Below, in pieces: positions 1-10,757 of a stretch of 64,000 nucleotides of DNA (positions are counted from its first letter, which is position 1; each line of letters opens with the position of its first letter). Below the pieces are notes generated by a model. It was given only the letters and a program-made list of their open reading frames with translations. It was not told the DNA's origin and made no database searches. Source of the DNA: Conoideocrella luteorostrata (taxonomy: Eukaryota; Ascomycota; Sordariomycetes; Hypocreales; Clavicipitaceae); NCBI GenBank assembly GCA_032433595.1, contig JASWJB010000043.1, positions 62,001 through 126,000 of the forward strand, read 5' to 3'. The translations under genes and the position numbers were made by a program.

Positions 1-462
1 GACATCAAAGAACCCTTGCGGTTACGACAGGAAGTCTCGTAGGTGACAAGATTGTTGGAGTGGGTACAAATAGGTTCAACAGTATACGGATCTTAGTTAA
101 CTATCACTTCCATCCAAGGTACGGAGTAATGAGAACATGTTGCCCCGCCTTCGAAATTCAACCAGCCCCAGGCAGACACAGCTGCCTCCAGTTACAAAGC
201 AATGAACCACGTGCTTGACAAGAACGCAAGGCGACAAAAGCACAAGTCCTAATAAAATTGTGTGGCCTTCCTTTTTTGGGTTCCTTCTTACATCTCAAGT
301 TTCAAAAGAGTCGCTGATACTAAACTCATACATAAAATCTCATCGCCAATGCGCAAGCTTCGGCAATCAATAAATGCCATCCGCAATTCATCAACTGTCA
401 GAGCTGCGCAAGATATTATGTGCGGCACCGCTTCAAAACAGAACAGTCCTACAAGTGATGAC
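1..462. other. Gene-free left edge
   Basis: This is the 3' flank of the gene that ends at 463. I see no supported coding region. One TACGGAGTA copy lies at 120-128. Confidence 0.5.
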
Positions 463-1686
463 CTAGTCCCTTCGTTTGTCTCCTTCGAAGTAGAATTTGC
501 CAAGAGGCTGCCCGCCAGCCCCAGGACTGCCCAAACCAGATGGTCCGGCTCTGCTCTCCCCACTGTCCAATGTCTGGACGATTCTCTCGGCAGCTTCCCT
601 GTTTTGTTGACCCCCTGTTGGCATAGGTCCTCGGAATGTCGTGTCCACAAAATTATCTTGATCTGTCGACGTTCCGTGACGTGGAGGATCGGCGGCCACT
701 CCATCCATCATCCTTGGATCCCGTCTATCATGGACAGAGGAGGCACCCGCAACAGGGTCGCCCCCGCCCATGAGAGTATCCTTATCCCTTCTAGGTTCGC
801 TCATCCCGGAGTTGGTTCTTTCCAAGTTCCAAGCTGGGTGAACTGCAGATGCGCCGGGTGGGGGTCGTCTGTGGTAAATTGGGCCGGATACGGTGCTGCC
901 AGCACCTTCACCAAAGCCCACGAGTGAAGCAGAGCCGTCATCGCTCATCCGGTCTTCGTATCCACCGACGGATCTTGTGCCCATCATATCCATGTCTTCA
1001 TCCATCGCATCAGGGTCAGCGCCCATGCTAGCTACGGAGCCCGCTTCTCGGTAATTAGTATCATTGCTAAACATATCCTCCTCACGTTCTCCAGCAGTGG
1101 TTCGGCTGTCATCGCCTACATGGCTCTCAGTTGCGCTGGCAGAACCAACCGTGCTCATCTTGGTGACAGCCATTGGTTGGCCATTGTTGTCGAAATATGA
1201 AGGCGTCAGATTATGCGTAGTGGGGAAATTTGGGGGAAACCCTCCTCCAGTTGTCGATGTTGGCGTGGTCTGAGGAGATATGGACGACGGCCCTCCGTCG
1301 CCTGCTCCAGGAGCTCGAAGCGTTGATACTCGCTCAAGACCAGCTAGGCGTGATATTCGGTCTGCTCGTTCTGCTTCAAGGCTGGTAGTGGATGGATTGT
1401 GCTGGTGACCACGTCCCGAGGGTCCAGAAGCAAAGTGGCCTCGGTGGCCATCTTTAATTGCAGTGGTAGATAATGCGGACAGAGATGTCGTCGTGCTGGT
1501 GGGCGTGCCGCTGTGTGGTGAGGATTTTTGTTAGCCATTTTCATTTTTAAGATGGATGGATGGTGCGCAGCGGTTGTAACGCAGAGCAAATTGCACACTG
1601 GAGACGCACGGCATTTCGGATGGAGTGTCAGGGTTTGACCCCGGCGGGGGCAAGTTAATGAAAGTCGGACGCGGTGCTTGCGACAT
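463..1686 (-). CDS. Low-complexity protein of unknown function, two exons
   Basis: The model has exons at 1610-1686 and 463-1510 and gives 374 residues. The 99-nt intron (1511-1609) starts GTGCGT, ends CACACAG and has a GCTAAC branch point; the two exons join in frame. The start lies at 1686 (MSQAPRPTFINLPPPG). The protein is rich in Ser, Thr, Pro and Gly, with an acidic Met/Asp stretch in the middle (PDAMDEDMDMMG) and a more ordered C-terminus containing REAAERIVQTLD and GQPLGKFYFEGDK. There is no signal peptide, membrane segment or catalytic motif. The disordered body with short conserved-looking blocks suggests a nuclear or scaffold protein, but that is inference. I do not recognise the family. 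The gene structure is fairly secure, the function unknown. Confidence 0.7.
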
Positions 1687-2625
1687 GATTCCGTGTTTGT
1701 GATGATATGCGATGGTATGATGACAAGCGGGTAGAAATCCAGCGGGAAAAGACGTCGCCGAGTCCTGCGCGCGCAGTGGAAGGTTTGTCTGGTCCTGTGA
1801 AAAGATTACCAGCAGCAGGCGCTCAGCTCCAAGGTCAAAACAAAGTGAGGAGTCGCCGATGGTTGCCGGGTCCGGTCAGGCAAGGCCAGGTCAGGTCAAT
1901 ATGCCGCGAGACTATCGATCGCGTCTTGTCAAAATGAAAGGGAACCAGGTTGACGAAAAAGAGGAGGTTAGCATTTGACGTGCGGCGCCATTATAAGCAA
2001 GGAGCAGTAGAAGTAGTCAATGAACGACACATTAATGTCTGGTTTAAGCTTCAGGGTCCAACGACGGATGCTTAGTGGCTGCCTTGTTGTGGACCAGGCG
2101 ACCAGTTGACGCTTCAATAGTGACGGGGTCCCTACTGCAATATCCAGTACGGGGGTATTGACCCCGTACTCCGTACGGAGTACACAGACCCAGATCTCAC
2201 AGCAGCCATAGCAAGTGCCCGCTGTAAAACAACGTACCGCCTCTACTCGTCCCAATGAAATCGCGGGGCAGGCGGGGTGGGTATCGAACTTGCCATGACG
2301 TAGCATGGCTGGCCAGCACCTTGATTGGCTCCTTCACTGTGCTAACCGCACGCAACCCTACCCCACATGTTGCTGCGAGCTGGTTCTTGCCTCATTGCGG
2401 GTGGCTGAATGTGCGGACGAACATTTGCATACTGCAATCAACAAAAGCTCAATCAATGCCGCTACAATGCAAAGGACATGTTTAGATGCAAACTTCATGG
2501 CTTTATGGCCCGACTGCAATAATCCACGTCCGCCCATCACCACCCGGCCAACCTGACGCTGTCGACACCCGCCATTGCATCTCATCACAAGATCATGTTT
2601 TGCTGTATATCATACGTTCTATTAA
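1687..2625. other. Intergenic region
   Basis: This is the upstream region of the gene starting at 1686 and the 3' flank of the P450. It contains the palindromic double copy of the 9-bp motif at 2166-2183. I see no coding region. Confidence 0.5.
2166..2183. repeat. 18-bp palindrome made of TACTCCGTA and TACGGAGTA
   Basis: The sequence GTACTCCGTACGGAGTAC is a perfect palindrome formed by two overlapping copies of the dispersed 9-bp motif. It lies upstream of the gene starting at 1686. Confidence 0.8.
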
Positions 2626-4255
2626 TTAATTCGTACTAGGTGCTTCATGCAGGGCCACCTGGACGCCGTTCCTACTCTCGGTCATTATTTTAAGTCTCTC
2701 CACATACTCCAGGCATGGGTCCCGATTTTGTATCGTCTCGAACTCCCTCACCATCCTCACTAATAAGTAAACAGACTGCGTGATGACCTGCTGCTGGGCA
2801 GGGCAGATTCTTGGGCCACCAGAGAAAGGCACGAATTCCCACTTGGTCACTCTGCCCTCAAACCTGCTTGGCCTAAACGCTTCAACGTCATTGCCCCAAA
2901 CCTCAGCATCGTTCAAGTGGGACAGGAGATCGAGCGAAACCTGGGTACCCTTTGGCACAAATACGGGGTGGCTTCCGTCAGGCCCTCCACCGCAGGGAAG
3001 AACTGTGTCGTTGGTGGCGGTACGAACAAGACGACTCGATGAGCCGTGGAGTCGAAGCGCTTCAAGCATGACATATCGGAAATGTGTGAGAGATTTCAAG
3101 AGCTCGAAACTCAATGGTTGGTCTCCGAGGGCCATAGCTTTCTGTCGAAGCTCTGACCAGATCTCTGGTTGCCGCGCGATGTGAAACAGAGCGTTCGACA
3201 TTACAACCGAGATGCTCTCAAACGCCGGTAGAAACACGTTCATCATCTCAAACCTCAACTCTACTGGGTCTCGGATTGTTTTGGCCGCTTCATCTAGTAG
3301 CACGTACCGCAGAGAGGCAGTGTCATCCAGAGGTTTCACGGCGCTGAGGTTTCTTGGGTCAGTTGCGGCGAGGGCACGGGCAACCTGGCGGTCAACAAAT
3401 GCATGGACCTTTCGGACATTCTCGTCGAATGACTTGTCAAACAACAGGCCAAACTTGCCCACTGCATGCCGACGCTTGCTGATACCTATTAGAGACGCGT
3501 AGCAAGCTTCTAGAAGCTCGTCTCCTTGGACAGAATTCTCGTCAAGCGAACCAAACGATTCTCCAAAGGTGAATTCCGTGCCGCTGTCGAGAAACTATTG
3601 ACGAGTTAGTACATCATGGACCAATTAACGTGGTATCCCTTGCCAGCATGGAATCTGCCAATATGGGCTTTTCGTGATGCATGACACATACCAACTTGCC
3701 CAAGAGTGGCGCCATATCGAAAGTACTCCCATCTCGAGGTATCAAGCTAAGCATTCGATCGACGTGTTTCTCAAATCGATGTACATCACTGAGCTCCGCG
3801 CGTCGAAAGAGTGGCCTTAGCAATTCTCGTGAATGTTTCCATCCTGGTCCGTCTTTGGTAAAGATCCCGAGGCCAAGAAATTGTAGGACAGCCTCAGACC
3901 GAACAGGCTCCTTACTGTAGTCATCAAACTTCAGCGCCAGGACAGTCCGGAAATTGTCCACTTCTATGGTACTGACAGTCCGCCCAACGGGAGTTCTTTG
4001 TACAAACGTTCGCCCATGTTGACGGAACTGGTTCATATAGAAACGGTTGAAACAGCCAGCCATGAGGGCATGAAGCTTATCGCGTTGGAAATCTCTTCCC
4101 CATGGATCTAAAATCCAAGGAAGACGATGTGAATACTGATTTGGAGGCATACAACCAAGCTGGTATGCTTTGATCTGCCGACGCCACTGGACGGCGAGCT
4201 CGCGGATCACCAAGACGATGAAAACCAAGCTGCTCGTGACGAATATTAGATGCAT
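2626..4255 (-). CDS. Cytochrome P450, CYP52-like (alkane/fatty-acid hydroxylase type)
   Basis: Exons are 3692-4255 and 2626-3594, giving 510 residues, a normal P450 length. The 97-nt intron starts GTATGT and ends CAATAG. An N-terminal membrane anchor (MHLIFVTSSLVFIVLVI) is followed by the GCMPP and W-K-HSRELLRP-F segments typical of the CYP52 group of endoplasmic-reticulum monooxygenases. The K-helix E-x-x-R is EALR (about residues 366-369), the meander reads FRPSRF, and the heme loop FSGGPRICPAQ carries the thiolate Cys near residue 452. The I-helix is odd: PAFESIS stands where relatives have a PA-x-D-T-T-S type motif, so the usual acid-Thr pair is Glu-Ser and the second Thr is Ile. An in-frame ATG at 4333 would add 26 residues; 4255 gives the usual P450 N-terminus. 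The likely role is terminal or near-terminal hydroxylation of a hydrophobic chain; the substrate is not predictable. Confidence 0.85.
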
Positions 4256-4878
4256 GCTCACTGATTTCTTTCGCTGAATGACCAGAAAGAAAGTAAAGGG
4301 AGGAAAGAAACGGAAGAAGGTCAAATAAACCATGCGGAAGGGGTGAAAAGTGAAGCAGAGAGCATGATAGACGTGTACGGTTTAGCAACAGTATAAGGGA
4401 AGGCGTAAATCTCCTCGTAGGTCTCGGGCCACATGGCGGAAGGAGCTCGATGGCTGAATTTAGTCTATGGTCATAGTAGAAATGCACACAATACCGCCCA
4501 ATTAGACAGGCATGCGAGGCTATCAAGATGCTCGACAATGGCTGTGGGTAACCGCCCAACGTGCAGCTTGGACGAGCAGAACCAACAACCACTCGACGAC
4601 ACAACCAACCAGGAGCCAGTCTAGACCCGGAATCAGATTTAAGTGCTACGAGGGGACATGGGGCCTACATGCACATGCCACAGCATTTCCTGCACTTGAT
4701 GCATTGTTCCCAGAAATCCTGACTGTTTACGGAGTGCCAGCCCCGGTCCCGTCAACGGGGAGACAATTCCGTGCTGACACGGACTTTCATTTTAGCAAGT
4801 GTAAGAACATCTCACGTTGTGTTTGTGGCGGAATTTCCGCACCCCCAGTCCATCTGTTCGTCTTTCCATGACCCTCTG

Positions 4879-4985
4879 GCTCTTCCTCTCCATCTCTCTT
4901 TCTCTCTGCCTCTCTCTCTCTCTCTGCTTCCCTCCGTGCCTCTTCTCTGTCCCGTGGTCTTCTTCTCCGTCTCCCTCTCTGTGGA
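4879..4985. repeat. CT-rich microsatellite tract
   Basis: The plus strand is almost pure C and T over about 100 bases with repeated CTCT units. It lies about 0.6 kb upstream of the P450 start. Apparent reading frames here are low-complexity artefacts. Confidence 0.75.
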
Positions 4986-5410
4986 AAGACGAAGCACTGT
5001 CGTAACGAATAGCCCTGCTAACCAGTTCCGGAGCCTACCCGGGAGGGTATCGGCCGAGAAGCCGCCATGTCAGACCTAGGAAGGAGAGTTGCAACAATGC
5101 GTAAGCGGACATTTATCCTTGGTGACATCTGCGTCTAGCTACATCGAGAGAGCAGTACATGCTGCCACTGATCCAGCAGGACACAGTCTTATCAAACCTT
5201 GCGTGAATGGTCGGGGCGGGTGGTTGAATGGACGCATCTGCAATTCGAGATGTGTGCCTGAGACGAGCTAAACGAGGTGCAGTGCCAGCCACGCTGCAGA
5301 GCTCCAGGTGCTTGACGCCATCAGGCTACGCGCCTGCGCAAGGATCACCGGTCGCACACCACCACCCTGCACTGCAGCTGCAGCCTGCTTTTGTTACGGC
5401 GGGCAATGGG

Positions 5411-5440
5411 TTGTTGGTTGGTCGGTTGGTTGGTTGGTTC
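5411..5440. repeat. GGTT tetranucleotide repeat
   Basis: Imperfect tandem GGTT units, one interrupted by GGTC, form a short microsatellite. Confidence 0.75.
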
Positions 5441-5979
5441 GTAGCAATAGGTTGCCCCTTCAGTGGTGTAGATGGGTGTGGTCGGCGTTTGAGGTAGACA
5501 GGCAGGTAGACAGCGCCGGGGGGCGAAGGATGGGCCAAGGCTGCAAGCAGCAAGGTTCTCAATAACCGACTGTCAGAACTAGCGTAGCAAGGTGCATGGT
5601 GGGTAACTGGCCGAGACTGCACAATAGAATTGGCTGGCTGGCTGGATAGGCTGTGCTACACTTTCTCGTGCTGCAGTACGGAGTAGTTACACGATACGGT
5701 GCAGGGTTTTGACTCAGTTGGAGGAGGGAGGATCGCGAGATCAACCGGGCCATTCATACACACACGTACACTCACTTGCAGGAATCAACCGGTCGCACGC
5801 ATCACTGCTGGCCATGCTATGCAAAGGTGTGTAGCTCAGATACAGTCTATGCTTGCCGCCACTGTATTCTCTATATTTAGTTTTGTTCCCCCGTCTGTCT
5901 GGCCGTCTGTCTGCCTGCTTGTCCGCTGGGTATCTTATCATTTTTTTTTTTTTAAATTTTTTTTTTAAATTTGTTTCTG

Positions 5980-8275
5980 TTACATCACGGCTGAAAAGTT
6001 AGTGTCTTCCTGCAGCATACCATGCAACAAGGTGCTCCAATCCGGCATGTATTGCATTTCATCACACATCCCCGCGTTGCTCATCTCCACCAGCTCCTTC
6101 GTTGTCGAGCCCAGCATCATGCCCCCGGTGGGACCAACCTGATCAGTCCCCTGAGATATGATATTCGCTCGCACGTCATGTCTGCTGCCGTCCTGCTGGC
6201 CCGCAGCTCGAGGTATTAGCGTAGCAGCCCTCGCCTGGAGGGCCTTGAAGATGGCCCACTTGGGACCTCGCAAGAGCGCCGTGCCCGAGTTCTCCATGTT
6301 GCGGACGTGGTTGTCTACGGCGTGAAAAGCTCGCAGCGCGCATGCCCTTCTGGGCTGGAGGCAAATGTTCCAGAGGATAAAGAGCATCAGGTGGTACTGG
6401 GGGTACGATCTCATAGACCAGTGATATGTGCGTAGAAGCTCTTCGTCCAGCATGTTCTCACCTTCCTCGAAAAGATTAAGCGCCTCCATGAGCGTCTCTT
6501 CCGTGGCCAGCAGTTCCTGCTGTTCTGGGTGATGGTGTGCCTCCCATTGCTGGCGAGTAACAAATTCCAACTTGCGGGTGATGAACTGACCCGTTGCTAT
6601 GGTTAGTTTGTGCATGGGTATGACGGGGTTGCATCCGCGGAGCATGTCTTCGACTGTGCTTATCAGATTGGCAACGATGCGGTCGCGAGCCTCATAGGAA
6701 GGAGGCGTCGAGGTCGATGACCAGGACAGTTGTAGTAGATCTGCCCAGGCTCGGGTGATGTGAATATTGACAAGCATCGGAAGCATTCGAGTCCAGCCTG
6801 TTTTCGGGCGCGGCAACTCCTTCATGTCCGGATCCAAGTCGCTGTCGTCGATATTTAGGGGCAGTTCTGCACCTCCGAATAAGGAGCCGTTGGGCGTGGG
6901 ATACTCGTGCAGGCCGAGATCTTCGGCAGCACGACCATCTCTGCCGACGAGATACCACCATAATCGGCGACGAATCTCCGATTCAAAGGGTGATAAACCT
7001 AGTTTCTTGCCGTCTCTGTGGATTCCGATTGATTGGGCTATCCGGATGGCGAGTCCGTTGAGTGTCCAGACGGCTCGGCCAGTGTTGTGAACTCTCACGG
7101 CACTCTATGCCAGGAAGTGAAAGTCAGCAATCAAGTAAGTCATTGATGGAGGCGGCAGCAACACAGAGCAGGGTGAGAAAGAAGGATGTGCGGCATGGAG
7201 CGCGTTGAGGATGGCAACCTACCAGATATATAGCCATGGCCTGCAGAATCACAACTGTAGGGTTCTCCAACAAGTCCGCCTGAGCAAAAGTCTGCTCTAG
7301 ACCTGCTTTGAATCTCAGCAGGGCGCTGTTCCAATCCTCACCCAGGAGCTGAATGCAGTCCTCCCTCTCCTCCAACGCGACTGCCGCTGCATAATAAATG
7401 GCGAAGGACAAGGCCAAAGCATCATTAGAAGCGCGCTCGGGGCTGTTGATTACTGTATAGACGAGTATTTCAGTTGTGGGAACATGAATGAGCTTGTGGA
7501 GCGTGTCGATAACCTCGACATACACTGTCCAGAGCTGCCCTGCTACAAGCTTGGAAGGGTGGAAGCTTGCCGCTGGCGGAGAAGATAGCGGGCTCGAGAG
7601 GATTCCTAGGGGATTGAAAGGAGATGGGATATAGGAATGGGGGGTGTTTTCATGTCTGGGAGTGGCGAGAGCGGTGCGAACATCGCTTTCCTGTGGAGCG
7701 ATTAGTACATCGGATGTTTCGAGCATCACGAACAAGGATTGTCTGTGCACCTAAACACGAGAGGAAATCAGAGAGAGCGAGCGTATGCATACCTGTCCAA
7801 TGATCCGAGAGACAAGGACCTCATTGAAGTACTGGCTCGAAGAACCCTTCTCTAATAAGATCTCCCCAGCTGGGCTCCTAGCATTATGCTTCGGTCCAGA
7901 CGATGAATGAGGCGTACTTGCTATTTGTGCATTTGACGAAGCCGGCGTGTTGACAAGTCTTGGCGAAGCCGGCAACTCTCTGACGTTGCCGTGATCCGCA
8001 CGTATAGGAATGCCAGTCAGGGTCTTTTCAAGCTTAGAGATGCGCGTGGCAACGTCGTTGATGGTGGCTTTCCGGACCCTGGGCGCTCTCGGCTCTTTGG
8101 GTGGATAAGAACAGACGTGTCCGCCCCGAGAACACGGCGCGCAGGGCGACTTCTTGTCGCAACGGACCTTGCGGCGACGGCACGTTGCACAAGACCGTTC
8201 AGACGCCGGGGTGTGGTCACGGTCACGGTCACGATCTGATGTTTCAGAGGCGGGAGAGTGAGAGAGGCCCGTCAT
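5980..8275 (-). CDS. Zn(II)2Cys6 transcription factor with fungal-specific domain
   Basis: Exons are 7793-8275, 7223-7690 and 5980-7104, totalling 691 residues. Introns of 102 and 118 nt have GTATGC/GTAGGT donors; both exon joins keep frame. The binuclear zinc cluster is at residues 29-55 with spacing C-x2-C-x6-C-x5-C-x2-C-x6-C and the basic stretch RRRKVR. A short linker and a probable coiled coil (ATRISKLEKTL) follow, as in dimeric Gal4-type factors. The middle region (VHNTGRAVWTLNGLAIRIAQ, then EIRRRLWWYL) matches the fungal-specific transcription factor domain. It should act in the nucleus on CGG-containing sites. The gene is divergent from the MFS transporter at 9135 and shares its promoter, so the transporter is a candidate target. 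An alternative first acceptor at 7751 would leave a 42-nt intron, so I preferred 7691. Confidence 0.85.
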
Positions 8276-8620
8276 GGAGGGAGGATTGATAACGGCGGGC
8301 GGAGGGGATGGATGAGCCACTGAGCTGCTGAGCGAAGCTGCACAACGGCAGGACAGATACTTGACACGCCGAGGATTTGCGTCTATTTCTGGCGCACCGC
8401 GACCTGTATGCTGGCGACGTACTCCGTACAGAGAACGAATAGCAAAGTATAAGCTGCGTAGGAAGTTGGTGATGGCTCGGCCTCGGTGGTTAAAGGAGAG
8501 GCCGAGGCCGAGGGTGAAGGTGGGCGGACGAGTAGAAAATGAGTCAGAGCCTTCAGCCCTATGGATATAAGGACCCACTAGCCTTAACTCCAGCAGCGTT
8601 ATGAACTAAAACGGCTGAAT

Positions 8621-8677
8621 ACACCGACCCCCGAGCCCCCGAACGGCGTATTAGACCCCATCGAACAGGGTCGGTGT
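8621..8677. promoter_or_regulatory. 10-bp inverted repeat in divergent promoter
   Basis: ACACCGACCC (8621-8630) and its exact complement GGGTCGGTGT (8668-8677) are separated by 37 bp. This is a candidate hairpin or paired binding site. That it has a function is inference. Confidence 0.45.
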
Positions 8678-8830
8678 CAATCTGCGAGCGCTGAAATGGA
8701 CGTGAAAGGGGAGATCCTAAGGTTAAATAATAAGCCATCCTGTAACTACTCCGCCTAGCGAATTAATAAGCTTTTCTGTCGTATATCCGAAGCCGCGAGT
8801 GCCCGTTTTGAGCGACGCTTGTGAAAACCG

Positions 8831-8847
8831 AACCCGGCAGCCGGGTT
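8831..8847. promoter_or_regulatory. CGG-N3-CCG palindrome, candidate Zn2Cys6 operator
   Basis: AACCCGG-CAG-CCGGGTT is a perfect 7-bp inverted repeat around 3 bp, centred on CGG and CCG triplets. Paired CGG triplets are the known recognition pattern of Gal4-type dimers. The location between a Zn2Cys6 gene and a transporter supports an operator role; this is inferred, not shown. Confidence 0.5.
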
Positions 8848-9134
8848 TCAGGTTTATTTCACCGTCATCAATGTGCCGCTAGTTTTTATATATAATACAA
8901 TGATGTGCGAGCGCTATGGACAAATGTAACTCTGCGAGACATGGCCAGCTAGAATCTATCTTCTTGTCTCACACGTGTATATCTGGAGCAGCATAGAACA
9001 CACACTTCATTTCTACAATTCCATTGTCTGCTTGATGTATACTTATTAGACAACATTGCTCCGCACTCACCTTATCTATCAGCCGTCGTACAATACAAAC
9101 AAACAAGACAACAAACAATACAATACAATACAAC

Positions 9135-10757
9135 ATGTCTTCGGTTTCGCAGCCACGGAGGCAGTCCTCCAGCGGCTCGCTGTCCAGCATGACGGTCCAG
9201 CAGAATGAGCCTGATCAAGATCACACAGGTACCGACAACACATATCCCCTCGAAAAGACAGACGAGGAGAAGGCACCCGCTGGAAACCCACACCAGGGAC
9301 CTCCAGCTCCAGACGGCGGTACTGTTGCGTGGCTGGTTGTTCTTGGCGCCTGGTGCACGTCGTTTTGCAGTTTTGGCTGGATTAACAGTAAGTTGAGAAA
9401 CCCTACCCATGTATTCTTCTTCTTCTTCTTCTTTTTTTTTTTTTTTTTTTTGAAAGTTGTCACGTTGTGCTAATCTTGTGGTGGTAGGTGTCGGCGCTTT
9501 CCAAGAATACTATCAACATGGACTGCTGCCTTCTTATTCAGCCAGTACTATAGCATGGATTCCGTCTCTGCAAATCTTCTTCATGAATGCCATGGTTCGT
9601 AGCTTGTGTATGCACTGATGGAGAAGTCCCGTCGACTAACCTGGAACTTTTTTTTTTACAGGGACCCATCGTGGGCATGCTGTACGACAAGTACGGCCCC
9701 CGACAGCTCATCTTCGTCGGCACCCTGCTCCACGTCTTCGGTCTCATGATGTGTTCGCTCGGAACGCAGTACTATCAGATCCTGTTAGCTCAGGGCGTGT
9801 GCTCTGCTATTGGGGTTTCCGCCATCTTCCAACCTTGTACGTCCTACACCCAGCCTCGCAATCCTCATTTAAACAACAGAAAGAGAAAAACAGTTACTAA
9901 TCATTATTACAAAAACAAAAGCCATTAACTGCATCCACGGCTGGTTCAACGTAAAGCGCGGCGCTGCCTTTGGCATCCTCTCCACAGGATCCAGCCTGGG
10001 GGGCGTCATCTTCCCCATCATGGTCAACCGCCTCATCCGCCAGGTCGGGTTCCCCTGGGCCATGCGAATATGCGCCTTCCTCATTCTCGGACTTCTTATT
10101 GTTGCGAACCTTACCGTCCGATCCTTCCAGCCACCTCGTCCCCAGAAGATCACCAGGGCGCAGCTCGCGAAGCCCTTCTCCGAGTTTGACTTTGTCTTCC
10201 TCTGCGGCGGATTCTTCTGCTTCACATTCGGCATCTTCGTCCCGATCGATTACCTCCCCGTTCAGGCCCTCGACGCCGGCATGGACCCCAACCTGGTGCA
10301 GTATCTGCTTTCCATACTCAACGCGGCGAGTCTGTTTGGCCGTCTGTTCTCGGGCGTCATGGGCGACAGAATCGGGCGGTACAACATCTTCGTGGTGGTT
10401 TGTTGCTTGACGGGCATATGGGTGCTGGCACTGTGGATTCCGTCCTCAAGCACTGGCGGCATCATCGCCTTTGCCGCCCTGTTTGGTTTCTGTTCCGGCG
10501 CCTACGTCTCGCTCATCGCTCCGCTGGTGGCGCAGATCTCGCCGTTGCGGGAGATCGGTTTCCGAACGGGCATCATCTTCTTCGTGGCTTCTATCGGCGG
10601 GCTGGTGACAAACCCGATTAGCGGAGCGATCCTCGGTGACAATAAGAACTGGGTGGGTGTCAAGGTGTTTGCTGGTGTCTTTTGCTTGGCCGGAACCGTG
10701 CTGGTTCTTATTGCTAGAATACACCGAACTGGTTGGAAGCTCGCCGTCGTTTTCTAA
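9135..10757 (+). CDS. MFS transporter, monocarboxylate-transporter type
   Basis: Exons are 9135-9387, 9488-9594, 9662-9836 and 9922-10757, giving 456 residues. Introns are 100, 67 and 85 nt; the second and third have GACTAAC and TACTAATC branch points, and all joins keep frame. After a polar N-terminus of about 60 residues the protein begins [16 protein letters not shown], the DGG-W entry to TM1 typical of the monocarboxylate-porter branch of the major facilitator superfamily. The family's loop 2-3 motif appears as [10 protein letters not shown]. The C-terminal half has [16 protein letters not shown], the corresponding loop 8-9 motif. It is a plasma-membrane (or vacuolar) carrier, probably for small carboxylates; the substrate is unknown. 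It is divergent from the Zn2Cys6 gene. The first intron contains a long TTC/T tract (9417-9450). Confidence 0.87.
9417..9450 (+). repeat. (TTC)n-Tn tract inside intron
   Basis: Repeated TTC units run into about 20 consecutive T within the first intron of the MFS gene, between donor and acceptor. Confidence 0.8.

Larger units (their letters stand above)
4256..5979. other. Intergenic region with simple repeats
   Basis: This is the upstream flank of the P450 and 3' flank of the Zn2Cys6 gene. It contains a CT-rich tract (4879-4985), a GGTT-type repeat (5411-5440), one TACGGAGTA (5677-5685) and a T-rich stretch (5940-5971). No supported gene is seen. Confidence 0.5.
8276..9134. promoter_or_regulatory. 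Shared divergent promoter of Zn2Cys6 factor and MFS transporter
   Basis: These 859 bp separate the start codons of two divergently transcribed genes. They hold one TACTCCGTA (8420-8428), two inverted repeats (8621-8677 and 8831-8847) and an AT-rich TATA-like stretch (8886-8896) about 240 bp upstream of the transporter ATG. Confidence 0.5.
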
